The notes: generated by a model not told the origin, from the letters alone. 41,978 nucleotides of DNA from Pseudolabrys sp. (GCA_019635575.1 JAHBZF010000018.1:1-41978), one strand, 5' to 3'. Counted from the first letter of the stretch, positions 1-8,184 are shown. Numbers and translations: made by a program.

Positions 1-17
1 TTGAAAGTGCGCTGTCC

Positions 18-902
18 CTACCGTTTCAGCGACAGCATCTCGCGCGCCTCGTCGGATGACGCGAGCGTGCCACCGAGCTTCTCGATCAGCCAGCGCGCTT
101 TCTCCACCAGCTCGCCGTTGCCGCTGGTGAGCTGCCCACGGCCGACATAGACCGTGTCTTCCATGCCGATGCGGATATGGCCGCCGAGCAGCCACGCCTG
201 CACCATCATCGGGAACGCCATGCGGCCGACGCCAAAGCCGGTCCACTCGATGCCGGTGGGGAGCCGCGACTTCACGAACGCCATGGTCTCCGGCGTCGAC
301 GGCATGCCGTATTTCGTGCCGTGCACCAGCGACGCCATCGCCGGCATCTTCAGGCTGCCGTCGGCGAACAGGTCGCGACACAGTTCGATATCGCCGGTGT
401 CGAACAGTTCGATCTCCGGCTTCACGCCGCTGTCGTAGATGGCGGCGGCCATCTTGCGCACATTCGGCGGGATGTTGATCACCACCTCCTGGCCGAAGGT
501 CATGGTGTTGAGATCGAGCGTGGCAATCTCGGGCTTCAGCGCGACGATGTGCTCGACGCGCTTGTGCGGCGGCAGGAAATTGGTGCGCGGGCCGGGCTTG
601 GCGGGATCCTCGTCGCCCGGCTGGAACCGGCCGCCGGGACCGGTGGTGAGGTTGATGATCAGCGCGGTGTTCCTGGCGCGGATGCGCTCCATCACCTCGC
701 GATAATACGCCAGTTCCATCGACGGCCGCCCGTCGGGCTCGCGCACATGGATGTGGACGATGGCCGCGCCGGCGTCGGCGGCGGCGAGGCAGTCACGGGC
801 GATCTGTTCCGGCGTGATCGGCAGCGCCGGGTTCATCTCCGGCCGCGTCAGATTGCCGGTGACCGCGCAGGTGAGAATCGTCCGTCGTTCCGATGCCGCC
901 AT
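18..902 (-). CDS. Beta-keto acid cleavage enzyme (BKACE/DUF849 family)
   Basis: A complete 294-residue protein of the usual length for the family. These are zinc-dependent TIM-barrel enzymes that condense a beta-keto acid with acetyl-CoA to give acetoacetate and a new CoA ester; Kce of lysine fermentation is the founding member. The sequence shows the family start ([18 protein letters not shown]), a metal-binding HIHVREPDG segment with His50 and His52, and the late [17 protein letters not shown] segment. The ATG at 902 follows GGAAATAAAG, an acceptable ribosome site. No same-strand partner is visible inside the window. The substrate differs widely among members and cannot be read from the sequence. 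The family call is secure; the specific reaction is not. Confidence 0.9.
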   Translation of the reverse strand: MAASERRTILTCAVTGNLTRPEMNPALPITPEQIARDCLAAADAGAAIVHIHVREPDGRPSMELAYYREVMERIRARNTALIINLTTGPGGRFQPGDEDPAKPGPRTNFLPPHKRVEHIVALKPEIATLDLNTMTFGQEVVINIPPNVRKMAAAIYDSGVKPEIELFDTGDIELCRDLFADGSLKMPAMASLVHGTKYGMPSTPETMAFVKSRLPTGIEWTGFGVGRMAFPMMVQAWLLGGHIRIGMEDTVYVGRGQLTSGNGELVEKARWLIEKLGGTLASSDEAREMLSLKR

Positions 903-964
903 CTTTATTTCCGATGCGTTGCAAAAATGTTCGTCTGATTGTCACTCGAATCAACTATACTCTC

Positions 965-1123
965 AATCAATGGCGACCCGTCTACTACGGAAGACAGCAC
1001 GGTCAGGTCGTTCGGGACCAGCAGGTCCACGAATGCAGCCGTTGCCGCCGCCTCCTGTTACCCCCTCTTTGACTGCCTCGCTCGCGCCGCCAAGACACGA
1101 TCTTGGGGCGCGTTTTGCTTTTT
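965..1123 (+). ncRNA. Candidate small RNA or structured 5' leader upstream of phoH
   Basis: This stretch has no supported protein but can fold strongly on the plus strand. A first hairpin pairs 1009-1019 with 1024-1035 (loop AGCA, one bulged A at 1029). An unpaired pyrimidine-rich segment with CCTCCTG (about 1051-1057) follows, which could pair with ribosome binding sites. The element ends in the terminator hairpin at 1084-1111 plus T-runs. A possible -10 box TATACT lies at 956-961, but I see no convincing -35, so the 5' end is a guess. It could be a free sRNA or an attenuator controlling phoH, which starts about 110 nt further on. Confidence 0.4.
1084..1123 (+). terminator. Rho-independent terminator or attenuator before phoH
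   Basis: GCGCC(g)CCAAGA pairs with TCTTGGGGCGC around a CACGA loop, giving 11 base pairs with one bulged G. It is followed by GTTTTGCTTTTT. No annotated plus-strand gene ends here, so it terminates either a small RNA or the phoH leader. Confidence 0.7.
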
Positions 1124-1232
1124 GGCGGGGCAGTCCATCGGTCTCTTTGCTGGCCGCGGTCTCCGCGGCACGCCGGCGGCATCGCGCCGGAACAAGCTCT
1201 GCACTGCCGGTCACATGAAGAAGGAGCGAGCC

Positions 1233-1985
1233 TTGGGTAAGAGCCTTGCCAGAAAGCGACGCCGCCACGAACGCCACCAGGAGCGCAGCCACGAGCGCTA
1301 TTCCGCCGAAATCATCGACCTGCAGGGGACGAAATTCGAGACGGAGCGTGCGCTGCCGCCGATCAAGGCGTTGAACCCGACCCAGGCCGACTATCTGGAG
1401 GCGCTGCGCAAGAGCGAGCAGGTGATCGTGCTCGGCCCTGCCGGCACCGGCAAGACCTGGATCGCGGCGACCCATGCCGCCGACCTGCTGCGCCATCGCC
1501 GGATCGACAAGATCATCCTGACGCGGCCGAACGTGCCGTGCGGCCGCTCGCTCGGCTTCTTCCCCGGCAGCATCGAGGACAAATTCATGCCGTGGGCGAC
1601 GCCGCTCGCCGAAGCGATCAAGGATCGCATCGGCAAGGCGGCGTTCGAGATCGCGCTCAAGAACGGCGACATCGAACTGGTGCCGTTCGAGGTGATGCGC
1701 GGGCGCTCGTGGAAGAATGCCTTCATCCTGTTCGACGAGGCGCAGAACGCGACGCGCGGCGAGATCAAGACCTTCCTCACCCGCATCGGCGAGAACTGCA
1801 CCGTCGTGATCAACGGCGACGTCAGCCAGTGCGATCTGGAAGAGGCGAGCGGGCTGCGCACCGCGCTGCATCTGATCAAGTCGCAACTGCTGCCGGTACC
1901 GGTGATCGAATTCACCCGTGCCGACATCGTACGCTCCGGCGTCTGTGCCATGTGGGTGCAGGCATTCGAGGACGCGAACCTCTAG
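1233..1985 (+). CDS. PhoH-like P-loop ATPase
   Basis: A 250-residue cytoplasmic ATPase of the PhoH family, whose members are linked to RNA metabolism and phosphate-starvation responses without a settled reaction. A very basic N-terminus (MGKSLARKRRRHERHQERSH) precedes Walker A GPAGTGKT at residues 68-75 and Walker B FILFDEAQN at about 164-172. I place the start at TTG 1233 because AAGGAG (1221-1226) sits six bases upstream. The in-frame ATG at 1215 has no ribosome site, and the longer open frame back to 939 runs through the structured RNA and the terminator. It lacks the KH or PIN domain of longer PhoH proteins. A strong terminator follows, so it is probably monocistronic. Confidence 0.88.
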   Translation: MGKSLARKRRRHERHQERSHERYSAEIIDLQGTKFETERALPPIKALNPTQADYLEALRKSEQVIVLGPAGTGKTWIAATHAADLLRHRRIDKIILTRPNVPCGRSLGFFPGSIEDKFMPWATPLAEAIKDRIGKAAFEIALKNGDIELVPFEVMRGRSWKNAFILFDEAQNATRGEIKTFLTRIGENCTVVINGDVSQCDLEEASGLRTALHLIKSQLLPVPVIEFTRADIVRSGVCAMWVQAFEDANL

Positions 1986-2011
1986 CCTCGTCGCGAGGCG
2001 GCGATCGTCAG

Positions 2012-2039
2012 CGCGCCGGAGTGATCCGGCGCGTTTTTT
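2012..2039 (+). terminator. Rho-independent terminator of phoH
   Basis: A perfect 9-bp stem, CGCGCCGGA/TCCGGCGCG, with a GTGA tetraloop, followed directly by six T residues. It lies 27 bases after the phoH stop codon. Confidence 0.92.
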
Positions 2040-2154
2040 ATGGGCCGCCGGACCGGCGCCGCGGTCCGCGTACCCGTCGGTCTCGGCGGTTCCGCATGTC
2101 TGGCATGACGGCCGTCATGGCTTGCCATGGCCGAAGGGCTTGCCGGCCAATAGA

Positions 2155-2186
2155 TGATATGTCATGCAATTTACATGATACGTCAT
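2155..2186 (+). promoter_or_regulatory. Tandem operator boxes for the adjacent MarR regulator
   Basis: Two near-identical boxes, TGATATGTCAT (2155-2165) and TGATACGTCAT (2176-2186), match at 10 of 11 positions. They are spaced 21 bp apart, two helical turns, on the same DNA face. Each is internally palindromic (ATGA....TCAT). They end 12 bp before the marR start, where binding would block transcription or translation. Autorepression is the usual arrangement for MarR-exporter pairs; assignment to this regulator is inference. Confidence 0.65.
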
Positions 2187-2198
2187 CTAACAAATGAG

Positions 2199-2681
2199 AT
2201 GTCAGACGGGCCGGAGCAGGGCGAAGCAGCGTCCCCCGCCGGCCTCCGGCTCGGGACGATGATCGGGCTCGCCGGCCGGCAATGGCGGCGAACCGTCGAT
2301 CTGCGGTTACAGTCGTTCGACCTGACGGAAGCGGCCTGGATGCCGCTGGTGCAGCTCGCCCGCGCCGACGGACCCATGCGGCAGAAGGATCTCGCCGCGG
2401 CGCTGTCGCTCGACAGTTCGTCGGTGGTACGGGTGCTGCAAAACCTGGAGGCCGCCGGGTTCGTGACCCGTGAGGAAGACGCGGACGACCGTCGTGCCAA
2501 GGCGATCGCCATCACCCGCGCCGGCCGCAAACGCGCGCAGCAGGTGCTGCGTCTCTCCGAGCAGCTCGAACACGATCTGCTCGCCGGCATCGCGCCGGCC
2601 GACCTCGCCGCCACGCGCCGTGTGCTCGCTCACATCTGCGATCAGTTGGGACGCTTCACCGACAAGGCATCGGAACGATGA
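2199..2681 (+). CDS. MarR-family transcriptional regulator
   Basis: A 160-residue winged-helix repressor, the normal size for MarR proteins. The central segment (MRQKDLAAALSLDSSSVVRV, then LENL-like helix and FVTREEDADDRRAKAIAITR) is the helix-turn-helix and wing, with the characteristic DDRR turn. I prefer ATG 2199. An upstream in-frame ATG at 2154 would put the operator boxes inside the coding sequence. No clear Shine-Dalgarno is visible, so the mRNA may be nearly leaderless. The stop overlaps the start of the next gene (ATGA), coupling it to the exporter. Members typically sense the toxic small molecule that the partner exports. Confidence 0.9.
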   Translation: MSDGPEQGEAASPAGLRLGTMIGLAGRQWRRTVDLRLQSFDLTEAAWMPLVQLARADGPMRQKDLAAALSLDSSSVVRVLQNLEAAGFVTREEDADDRRAKAIAITRAGRKRAQQVLRLSEQLEHDLLAGIAPADLAATRRVLAHICDQLGRFTDKASER

Positions 2682-3886
2682 TGCGGCCAAGACCCGATAA
2701 CTTCAAAACGACGGCGAATCCGCCATCGGTGCCCGCGCCGCTCTGGCTGCTGGCGTTGATCACGTTGAGCGGCACGCTGGCGATGCACATCTTCGTACCG
2801 GCCCTGCCGCATACGGCACACGATCTCGGCGCGAGCGCCGGCGCCGCGCAATGGACCCTGAGCGCGTATATTCTCGGTCTGGCGCTCGGCCAGCTGACCT
2901 ATGGTCCGATCTCCGATCATTTCGGGCGGCGGCCGGTGCTGGCGGCCGGACTGGTCGTCTACGCGTTCGCCAGCGTCGCGGCGATGCTGGCGCCGAATAT
3001 CGAATCGCTGATCGCGTTGCGGTTCGTGCAGGCGCTGGGCGGATGCTCCGGACTGGTGCTCGGCCGGGCGATCGTGCGCGACACCGTGTCGGGCGACGAC
3101 GCGGCGCGCAAGCTCTCACTGATGAACCTGATGGTTTATATGGGGCCGGGCCTATCGCCACTGATCGGTTCGCTGCTGGCCGAGACCACCGGATGGCGAT
3201 CGATCTTCGTCGTGCTGTCGCTGCTTGGCTTCTTCAACCTGGCGCTGATGTGGCGGCTGCTACCGGAAACATCCGGCGGGGCGGGACACGACGTGGGGAC
3301 GGTGTTGCGCAGCTATCGGCATCTTGCCGCATCGCGCCGCTTCATCGGCTACACGATCGGCGGCGGCTGCGCGACCACGTCGCTCTACGGCTTCATCGGC
3401 GCCGCGCCCTTTATCTTCACCGATCAACTGCACCGGCCGACCCACGAGATCGGCTTCTATCTGTTCCTCACCATCGTCGGCGTCTGGTTCGGCAGTCTCA
3501 CCGCGAGCCGTCTGATCGGTGGCCTCTCGACGCGGCGGCTGATGGTGATGGGAAACATGCTCACCTGCGTGGCCGCGATCGTTTTCCTGCTGTTCGCGCT
3601 GTCGGGATCGCTGACGGTGCTGTCGACAATTATTCCGATCGTCGTGTTGTGTTTTGGCGCCGGCATCGCTTCGCCGACCGCCCTCGCGGAAGCAATGAGC
3701 ATCAATCCGGCGATCGCCGGCTCCGCATCGGGACTTTACGGGTTCGCCCAGATGGCGATTGGCGCGCTGTGCACGGCGCTCGGCGGGTTTGGCGGCAATC
3801 ACGCGCTCGCAGCGGCGCTGGTGCTCGCTGGCGCGGGGCTGATCGCGCAGGTCGCGTTCTGGTGGGCGGATCGCAAGCGCGCCTGA
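2678..3886 (+). CDS. MFS drug-resistance transporter, Bcr/CflA type
   Basis: A 402-residue inner-membrane proton-coupled exporter of the 12-helix DHA1 class. The N-terminal half has the Bcr-like opening (LITLSGTLAMHIFVPALP), an acidic/aromatic first loop, and motif A as GQLTYGPISDHFGRRPVL after helix 2. A further characteristic segment is FVQALGGCSGLVLGRAIVRD. Hydrophobic segments recur to the C-terminus (LVLAGAGLIAQVAFWWADRK). It overlaps marR by four bases and is presumably repressed by it through the operator at 2155-2186. The substrate is unknown; family members export chloramphenicol, bicyclomycin, sulfonamides or cysteine-pathway products. Confidence 0.92.
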   Translation: MMRPRPDNFKTTANPPSVPAPLWLLALITLSGTLAMHIFVPALPHTAHDLGASAGAAQWTLSAYILGLALGQLTYGPISDHFGRRPVLAAGLVVYAFASVAAMLAPNIESLIALRFVQALGGCSGLVLGRAIVRDTVSGDDAARKLSLMNLMVYMGPGLSPLIGSLLAETTGWRSIFVVLSLLGFFNLALMWRLLPETSGGAGHDVGTVLRSYRHLAASRRFIGYTIGGGCATTSLYGFIGAAPFIFTDQLHRPTHEIGFYLFLTIVGVWFGSLTASRLIGGLSTRRLMVMGNMLTCVAAIVFLLFALSGSLTVLSTIIPIVVLCFGAGIASPTALAEAMSINPAIAGSASGLYGFAQMAIGALCTALGGFGGNHALAAALVLAGAGLIAQVAFWWADRKRA

Positions 3887-3896
3887 CAAGGTCAGT

Positions 3897-3916
3897 GCGC
3901 CGGTGCGATCCGGCGC
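3897..3916. terminator. GC hairpin between convergent genes
   Basis: GCGCCGG (3897-3903) pairs with CCGGCGC (3910-3916) across a six-base loop, 11 bases after the MFS stop and 26 bases from the end of the convergent NTF2-like gene. No T-run follows on either strand, so it may be a weak or Rho-assisted bidirectional terminator. Confidence 0.4.
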
Positions 3917-3941
3917 GCGCGCCGTGACGACGAGCCGCCGC

Positions 3942-4385
3942 TCAGGCGTCGATGCCGTTGCGCGTCAACAGCCGCTCGGCGCTGTCGTTCCAGACGTCCA
4001 TTTGCACGATCTTGCCATCGCGCACGACGAAACGGTCGACATAGCGGTTGCCTTCGAACGGCGTTCCGTCCGGCCATTCGCCATAGAGCGTGCCGATATT
4101 GTAGACGATCGTTTCATCATGGCCGGGGACGACGTCCGAGCGTTCCATCGCCTTCTTCACCCACTTGTAGCGCTTGGCGTTGAAAGCCGTGCTCTCGCGC
4201 GGATGCGAGAATTTGCGGCCGCCGGTGAAGGTGAGCTTCAGCGGTTCGGCAATATAACGGGCGGCCGTTTCCGGATCGGGAATCATCGAGGCTGTCAGGA
4301 AGGCCTCGACGATCGCCGCCGCTTTCGCGGTCTCGTCCGAGGGCATGACAACCGAGGCTTTGGTGGCGGCTGTGGCGGCGGACAT
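3942..4385 (-). CDS. NTF2-like (SnoaL-type) protein
   Basis: A 147-residue protein with the cone-shaped NTF2/SnoaL fold signature. An N-terminal helix (AAAIVEAFLTASM), AARYIAEPLKLTFTGG, a central helix (RYKWVKKAMERSD) and a final beta-sheet (GTPFEGNRYVDRFVVRDGKIVQMDVWNDSAE) are all visible. The start at 4385 has AGGGGAG six bases upstream. The longer open frame to 4556 overlaps the regulator and has no such site. It lies downstream of the GntR gene on the same strand, after a 154-bp gap, and may share its transcript. Relatives include polyketide cyclases, epoxide hydrolases and binding proteins, so the catalytic role is unassigned. Confidence 0.75.
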   Translation of the reverse strand: MSAATAATKASVVMPSDETAKAAAIVEAFLTASMIPDPETAARYIAEPLKLTFTGGRKFSHPRESTAFNAKRYKWVKKAMERSDVVPGHDETIVYNIGTLYGEWPDGTPFEGNRYVDRFVVRDGKIVQMDVWNDSAERLLTRNGIDA

Positions 4386-4539
4386 GACGGCTCCCCTTCG
4401 TTTCTGTCCGGCTTCGGATGGCGATCCGGCCGGAAACTCCCGCTCTCTGGTTAGCCGATGATCGCTGAAACGAGAAGCCGTTTCACCCGGTCCGGGCGCT
4501 GCGCGATCCCGCGGAGGTGTATGTGGTGAGAACGATCCG

Positions 4540-5307
4540 CTAGGGCGCCTGAACATTGACGCTGAGTTTGTATACGTCGGGCAGCAGATAATGCAGCGAG
4601 CGCTCGATCGGCTCTCCCGTCGCGCTGTAGGAAATGCGATCGACGGACATCACCGGCGTCGCGCGGGAGACGCGGAGATGTTTCGCCAGCGCCCCGTCGG
4701 GAAGTTCGCTGCTGATGCTGAAAGACGCGCGCACCGGCGCGATCCCGCCTTTCTTCTTGAGGATTTCGTAGACGCCTCTGGTTTCCGCATCGGCGCGGCT
4801 CACCCGTTCCGCCAGATGGCCGGGAATCGCGATCTTCAGATAGCCATGCGGGACGCCGTCGGTCTCATACAGGCGCTCATAGACAAGCACGGGTTCCGAG
4901 GTGCCGAAACACTGCGTCATCGGTTCGTCGGAAGACCAGAAAAAATCGATGAGGTGCGCGGTGGCCTTGGTGCCTGAGGCCGCGAACGCATCCATGAAGG
5001 GGCCGAGCCGATCGATTTCATAGGTCACGCGGGGACGCGGCGCGGCTGTGAACGTGCCTATGCCCTGCCGGCGAACAAGCAATCCCTGATCGACGAGCGT
5101 TTGAATGGCGCGCCGGACCGTGACGCGGCTGACATCGTGCGCACGGGATATGGCTTCCTCGGTCGGGATCTGTTGCCCTGGAGGAACGTTCCGCAGGAAG
5201 TCCGCGCGCAGTTGCACGCTCAACTGTTCATGCAGCGCACGCGGATCGTTCCGCCGAAGCTTCGATGATCTTGCCTTCGGCGCCATGAGCACCCGTGCCC
5301 TGTTCAT
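4540..5307 (-). CDS. GntR-family regulator, HutC subfamily (UTRA domain)
   Basis: A 255-residue repressor. The N-terminal winged helix (PTEEAISRAHDVSRVTVRRA, IQTLVDQGLLVRRQGIGTF) is followed by a UTRA ligand-binding domain. UTRA features include LVYERLYETDGVPHGYLKIAI and the closing VMSVDRISYSATGEPIERSL. Length is typical for HutC proteins. I use ATG 5307; a TTG at 5319 and an ATG at 5286 are alternatives. It is divergent from the aconitase X operon, with a palindromic AT-rich region between them that is the likely operator. HutC-type regulators usually sense the pathway substrate or an early intermediate, so the natural hypothesis is control of the aconitase X genes. Confidence 0.88.
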   Translation of the reverse strand: MNRARVLMAPKARSSKLRRNDPRALHEQLSVQLRADFLRNVPPGQQIPTEEAISRAHDVSRVTVRRAIQTLVDQGLLVRRQGIGTFTAAPRPRVTYEIDRLGPFMDAFAASGTKATAHLIDFFWSSDEPMTQCFGTSEPVLVYERLYETDGVPHGYLKIAIPGHLAERVSRADAETRGVYEILKKKGGIAPVRASFSISSELPDGALAKHLRVSRATPVMSVDRISYSATGEPIERSLHYLLPDVYKLSVNVQAP

Positions 5308-5390
5308 TCTTCCGTCCAAACCTGTAGCGACATTCGGCCCGCGAGGACATTGCCGCCCCGGCCAAAAATACCGGCGTCAACCGTGTCATT

Positions 5391-5430
5391 ATATATGTTG
5401 CAAGATGTATTAGATACAATATAATACAAC
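5391..5430. promoter_or_regulatory. Probable GntR operator between gntR and the aconitase X genes
   Basis: An AT-rich island in GC-rich DNA. It contains the perfect dyad TGTATTAGATACA (5406-5418) and a further ATACAAC at 5424-5430, which repeats ATACAA (5414-5419) ten bases on. An outer GTTG (5397-5400) mirrors CAAC (5427-5430). Placement between the divergent starts (5307 and 5550) suits control of both units. Binding by this GntR is inferred. Confidence 0.6.
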
Positions 5431-5549
5431 TCAAGACCGGCATTCCCCCACGGCAATGTCCGAAGCGGGCAAACGCGTGGTCACAGGATGTCGCAAGGAC
5501 GCTTCGCGCGTTGACCGCGGAGATTGTCGCGAACAGGGGAGAGCGCAGC

Positions 5550-6776
5550 GTGAAGCTGACCGCGGAAGAAAAGGCGATGCTCGCCGGCGAGATGGGACCG
5601 GCGAAGCGCTGGGCCATCGATCATCAGATCAAGGTCGGCCGGGCTTTCGACGCGCCGGATCTCGTTCCGGTCAGTCAGGCGCATATGATGGCCGATCCGG
5701 AATCGGTCGGTGTCGCCGGCGTGACCTTCCTCGAGCAACTGGCCGACGAAGGGGCGAAGGTGGCGATCCCCATGATCACCGATCCCCGTGGCGTCGATCT
5801 CAACTACTACCAGCCGCTCGGACAAACCGAAGAGATGGCCGACATCGACCGGCGCACCATCGCGGCGTGCACCAGGATGGGCATTCTCATGACCAATACC
5901 TGCGTGAACTATCAGACCATCATGCCCCCCGTGCGCGGGGAGCATGTGGCATTCGGCGACACCGGCGTGGTGATCTACTGCAACAGCGTCTGCGGCGCGC
6001 GTTCCAATTTTGAAGGCGGTCCCTCCGCGCTGGCCGCGGGATTGACCGGCCGCACGCCACGCTACGGACTGCATCTCGATGACAAGCGGCGCGCGACGCG
6101 GCGCTTCCGTGTCCGTCAGCAACCCAAGGAACTGACCGACTGGGGCCTGCTCGGCGCGGTCGTCGGCCAGATGTCCGGCTCGTACTGGGCTGTCCCGGTC
6201 ATCGAAGGCATCGACGTTGCCCCGACCTCGGACCAGATGAAGCATCTCGGTGCCGCGATGGCGAGCTATGGGTCGACACCGCTGTTTCACATGGTCGGGA
6301 TCACGCCCGAGGCGGCAACATTGGCGGACACCGGGGGCGACAAGCTTCCGGTCGAGGAGATCGATGCGCGGGCCATCGACGCGATGCGGTCGCGCTTCGG
6401 CAGGAAAGGCGACGCAATCGATGTCGTCGTCTTCGCGGCGCCGCAGCTTTCTCTCGTCGAGATGCAAAGCGTCGCACGCCTTGTCGATGGCAAGACGATG
6501 AAGGTTCCCGTGATCGTCTGCACCTCGCCGCAAGTCTATCCGGACGCCGAGCGGATGCAGTTGATCGCGACGATCGAGAAATCCGGCGCCAAGGTTTTGC
6601 AAGGCACATGCTTCTATAACCAGTACGCGCGCGAGATCGGCGAGGCGAACGGCTGGACGCGCCTGCTGAGTAACTCCGCGAAGATCGTCAACATCCTCGG
6701 CGGATACGGCTATCAGCCCGCGCTCGCCAGCATGGAGGATTGCGTCGCCTCGGCCATCAAAGGGGAGATCGTCTGA
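5550..6776 (+). CDS. Aconitase X, large (catalytic) subunit
   Basis: A 408-residue subunit of aconitase X (DUF521), an iron-sulfur dehydratase family. Characterised bacterial members dehydrate cis-3-hydroxy-L-proline; archaeal members act on phosphomevalonate. Family landmarks are the opening LTAEEKAMLAGEMGPAKRWA, then MTNTCVNYQTIMPPVRGEH (Cys118) and YCNSVCGARSNFEGGP (Cys144 and Cys148), which correspond to the conserved C-x-Y and ANSVxGARxNxEGG regions. These cysteines are candidate cluster ligands. I place the start at GTG 5550 because AGGGGAG (5535-5541) lies eight bases upstream; the TTG at 5511 has no such site. Its stop overlaps the small-subunit start. The two-gene arrangement marks a split-subunit type. 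Confidence 0.88.
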   Translation: MKLTAEEKAMLAGEMGPAKRWAIDHQIKVGRAFDAPDLVPVSQAHMMADPESVGVAGVTFLEQLADEGAKVAIPMITDPRGVDLNYYQPLGQTEEMADIDRRTIAACTRMGILMTNTCVNYQTIMPPVRGEHVAFGDTGVVIYCNSVCGARSNFEGGPSALAAGLTGRTPRYGLHLDDKRRATRRFRVRQQPKELTDWGLLGAVVGQMSGSYWAVPVIEGIDVAPTSDQMKHLGAAMASYGSTPLFHMVGITPEAATLADTGGDKLPVEEIDARAIDAMRSRFGRKGDAIDVVVFAAPQLSLVEMQSVARLVDGKTMKVPVIVCTSPQVYPDAERMQLIATIEKSGAKVLQGTCFYNQYAREIGEANGWTRLLSNSAKIVNILGGYGYQPALASMEDCVASAIKGEIV

Positions 6777-7183
6777 TGCGTCAGCTCAACTGTCATGTCG
6801 GCATCGGCCCCGACACCGAAGGCGAGGCGCTGGTCGCGAACGACAACTTCTCGGCGCGCTACGATCTGGATCGTCTCAAGGGGATTTTTTCGCGTCCGCA
6901 GCACAAGCTCGTGGGGCAGTCCTACAAGGACAAGATCCTGGTCCTGAACACCGCCAAAGGCGGCGTCGCCTCGGCCTGGATGCTCTACGAGATGAAATCG
7001 CGCGGGATCGCGCCGAAGGCCATTCTGTTCAATCTCGCCAATACGATCCTGATGCAGGGCGCGGCGCTCGCCGACATGTCCATGTGCGACCGCTTCGAGG
7101 ATGGTGACGTCACGACCCTGATCAAGACGGGCCAGAAAATCCGGGTGGAACCGTCATCGGGTCGCGTCATCATCATGGATTAA
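6776..7183 (+). CDS. Aconitase X, small (swivel, DUF126) subunit
   Basis: A 135-residue partner of the upstream catalytic subunit, forming the mobile swivel domain that closes the active site. The core LVGQSYKDKILVLNTAKGGVAS is followed by helix ASAWMLYEMKSRGIAPKAILF, ANTILMQGAALADMSMCD and a final strand GQKIRVEPSSGRVIIMD. This matches the family pattern in which a serine/glycine loop follows the I-x-V-x-x-x-x-G strand. ATG 6776 overlaps the previous stop (TGATG) and has AGGGGAG upstream. In other lineages the two domains are fused in the order small-large or encoded apart, as here. Confidence 0.87.
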   Translation: MRQLNCHVGIGPDTEGEALVANDNFSARYDLDRLKGIFSRPQHKLVGQSYKDKILVLNTAKGGVASAWMLYEMKSRGIAPKAILFNLANTILMQGAALADMSMCDRFEDGDVTTLIKTGQKIRVEPSSGRVIIMD

Positions 7184-7194
7184 CGAGGGAGGCA

Positions 7195-8178
7195 ATGATG
7201 AGAGTGTCAGTCATGCGGATGCTGTTGTCGATCCTGGCGATCGTCGTATCCGCCTCGGGCGGTTTGGCGCAGACCTATCCCTCACGGGCGATTACGATCG
7301 TCGTTCCGTTCGCGGCGGGTGGCGCGACCGATGTCGTGGCCAGGCTGATCGGCGAGCGTCTGTCGGCGAAGCTCGGCCAGCCGGTTCTCATCGAGAACAA
7401 GTCCGGCGCGAACGGCGCCATCGGCTCCGCGCTCGTCGCGAAAGCAAATCCGGACGGCTACATGCTGGTCATGGGCGGCGTGAACACGCATGCGATGAAC
7501 GACAGTATCGTCAAGCCGCCGCTGTACAGCTCGACGAAAGATTTCGCGCCGATCGGTTTGATCGCGGAAATTCCGATCGCGATCGTCGTTCATCCGTCGC
7601 TCGGCGTGTCCACGCTTCCGGAGATGATCAAGCTCGTCAAGGAGAAGCCGAACACGATTTCCTATGGCTCCTCCGGCACGGGCGGTCCTCATCATCTCGC
7701 CATGGAGATGTTCAAGAGCATCGCCAAGCTCGATATGCCGCATGTTCCTTATCGCGGCGGCGCACCGCAGCTCAACGATCTGCTTGCGGGCCACATCAAG
7801 ATCGGCGTCGTCGGCCTGCCGCCGGTTCTGCCGCACCTGAACGCGGGCACGCTGCGGGCCCTGGCGGTGGTGGAAGGTCAGCGTTCCGAGTTGCTGCCGA
7901 ATGTGCCGACGATTGCGGAGCAGGGCTTTCCCGGTTTCGCGGTCAACTACTGGATGGGATTGCTCGCGCCGGCCAAGACGCCGAACGACGTCATCGCCCG
8001 GCTGTCGAAGGAACTCACGCTCATTCTCGACGAGCCTGATGTCGCTCCGGCACTCCGGAAACAGGGTGCGACGATCCTGCGCGGGTCGCCCGAAGAATTC
8101 AGCAAGCTCATTGCGTCGGAGGTGCCTCGCTGGGCGGCCGTGGTGAACAATATCGGTGCCACGCTCGATAATAAGTAG
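7195..8178 (+). CDS. Bug/TctC-type periplasmic solute receptor
   Basis: A 327-residue periplasmic binding protein of the tripartite tricarboxylate transporter receptor family. The signal peptide ends near residue 25 (SASGGLAQTYPSR). The family hallmarks are the first strand ITIVVPFAAGGATDVVARL, IENKSGANGAIGSALVAKA with PDGYMLVMGG, the mid segment PHVPYRGGAPQLNDLLAGHI, and the closing GATILRGSPEEFSKLIASE. GGGAGG lies just before ATG 7195, 11 bases after the aconitase X small subunit, so it is almost surely co-transcribed and should bind that pathway's substrate. No TctA or TctB membrane partner is present; orphan receptors are common in this family and may work with membrane proteins encoded elsewhere. 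Confidence 0.92.
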   Translation: MMRVSVMRMLLSILAIVVSASGGLAQTYPSRAITIVVPFAAGGATDVVARLIGERLSAKLGQPVLIENKSGANGAIGSALVAKANPDGYMLVMGGVNTHAMNDSIVKPPLYSSTKDFAPIGLIAEIPIAIVVHPSLGVSTLPEMIKLVKEKPNTISYGSSGTGGPHHLAMEMFKSIAKLDMPHVPYRGGAPQLNDLLAGHIKIGVVGLPPVLPHLNAGTLRALAVVEGQRSELLPNVPTIAEQGFPGFAVNYWMGLLAPAKTPNDVIARLSKELTLILDEPDVAPALRKQGATILRGSPEEFSKLIASEVPRWAAVVNNIGATLDNK

Positions 8179-8184
8179 GCTTCT

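Noticed and set aside
939-1232. N-terminal extension of the PhoH-like frame
   Set aside because: The extension runs through two strong RNA hairpins and a terminator, has no ribosome site, and the translated part has no protein-like features. The TTG at 1233 has a proper AAGGAG.
963-1886. 307-codon minus-strand frame opposite phoH
   Set aside because: Its sequence is rich in Arg, Ala and Asp with no recognisable motif, and it covers a clear ATPase gene on the other strand. High GC gives long antisense frames.
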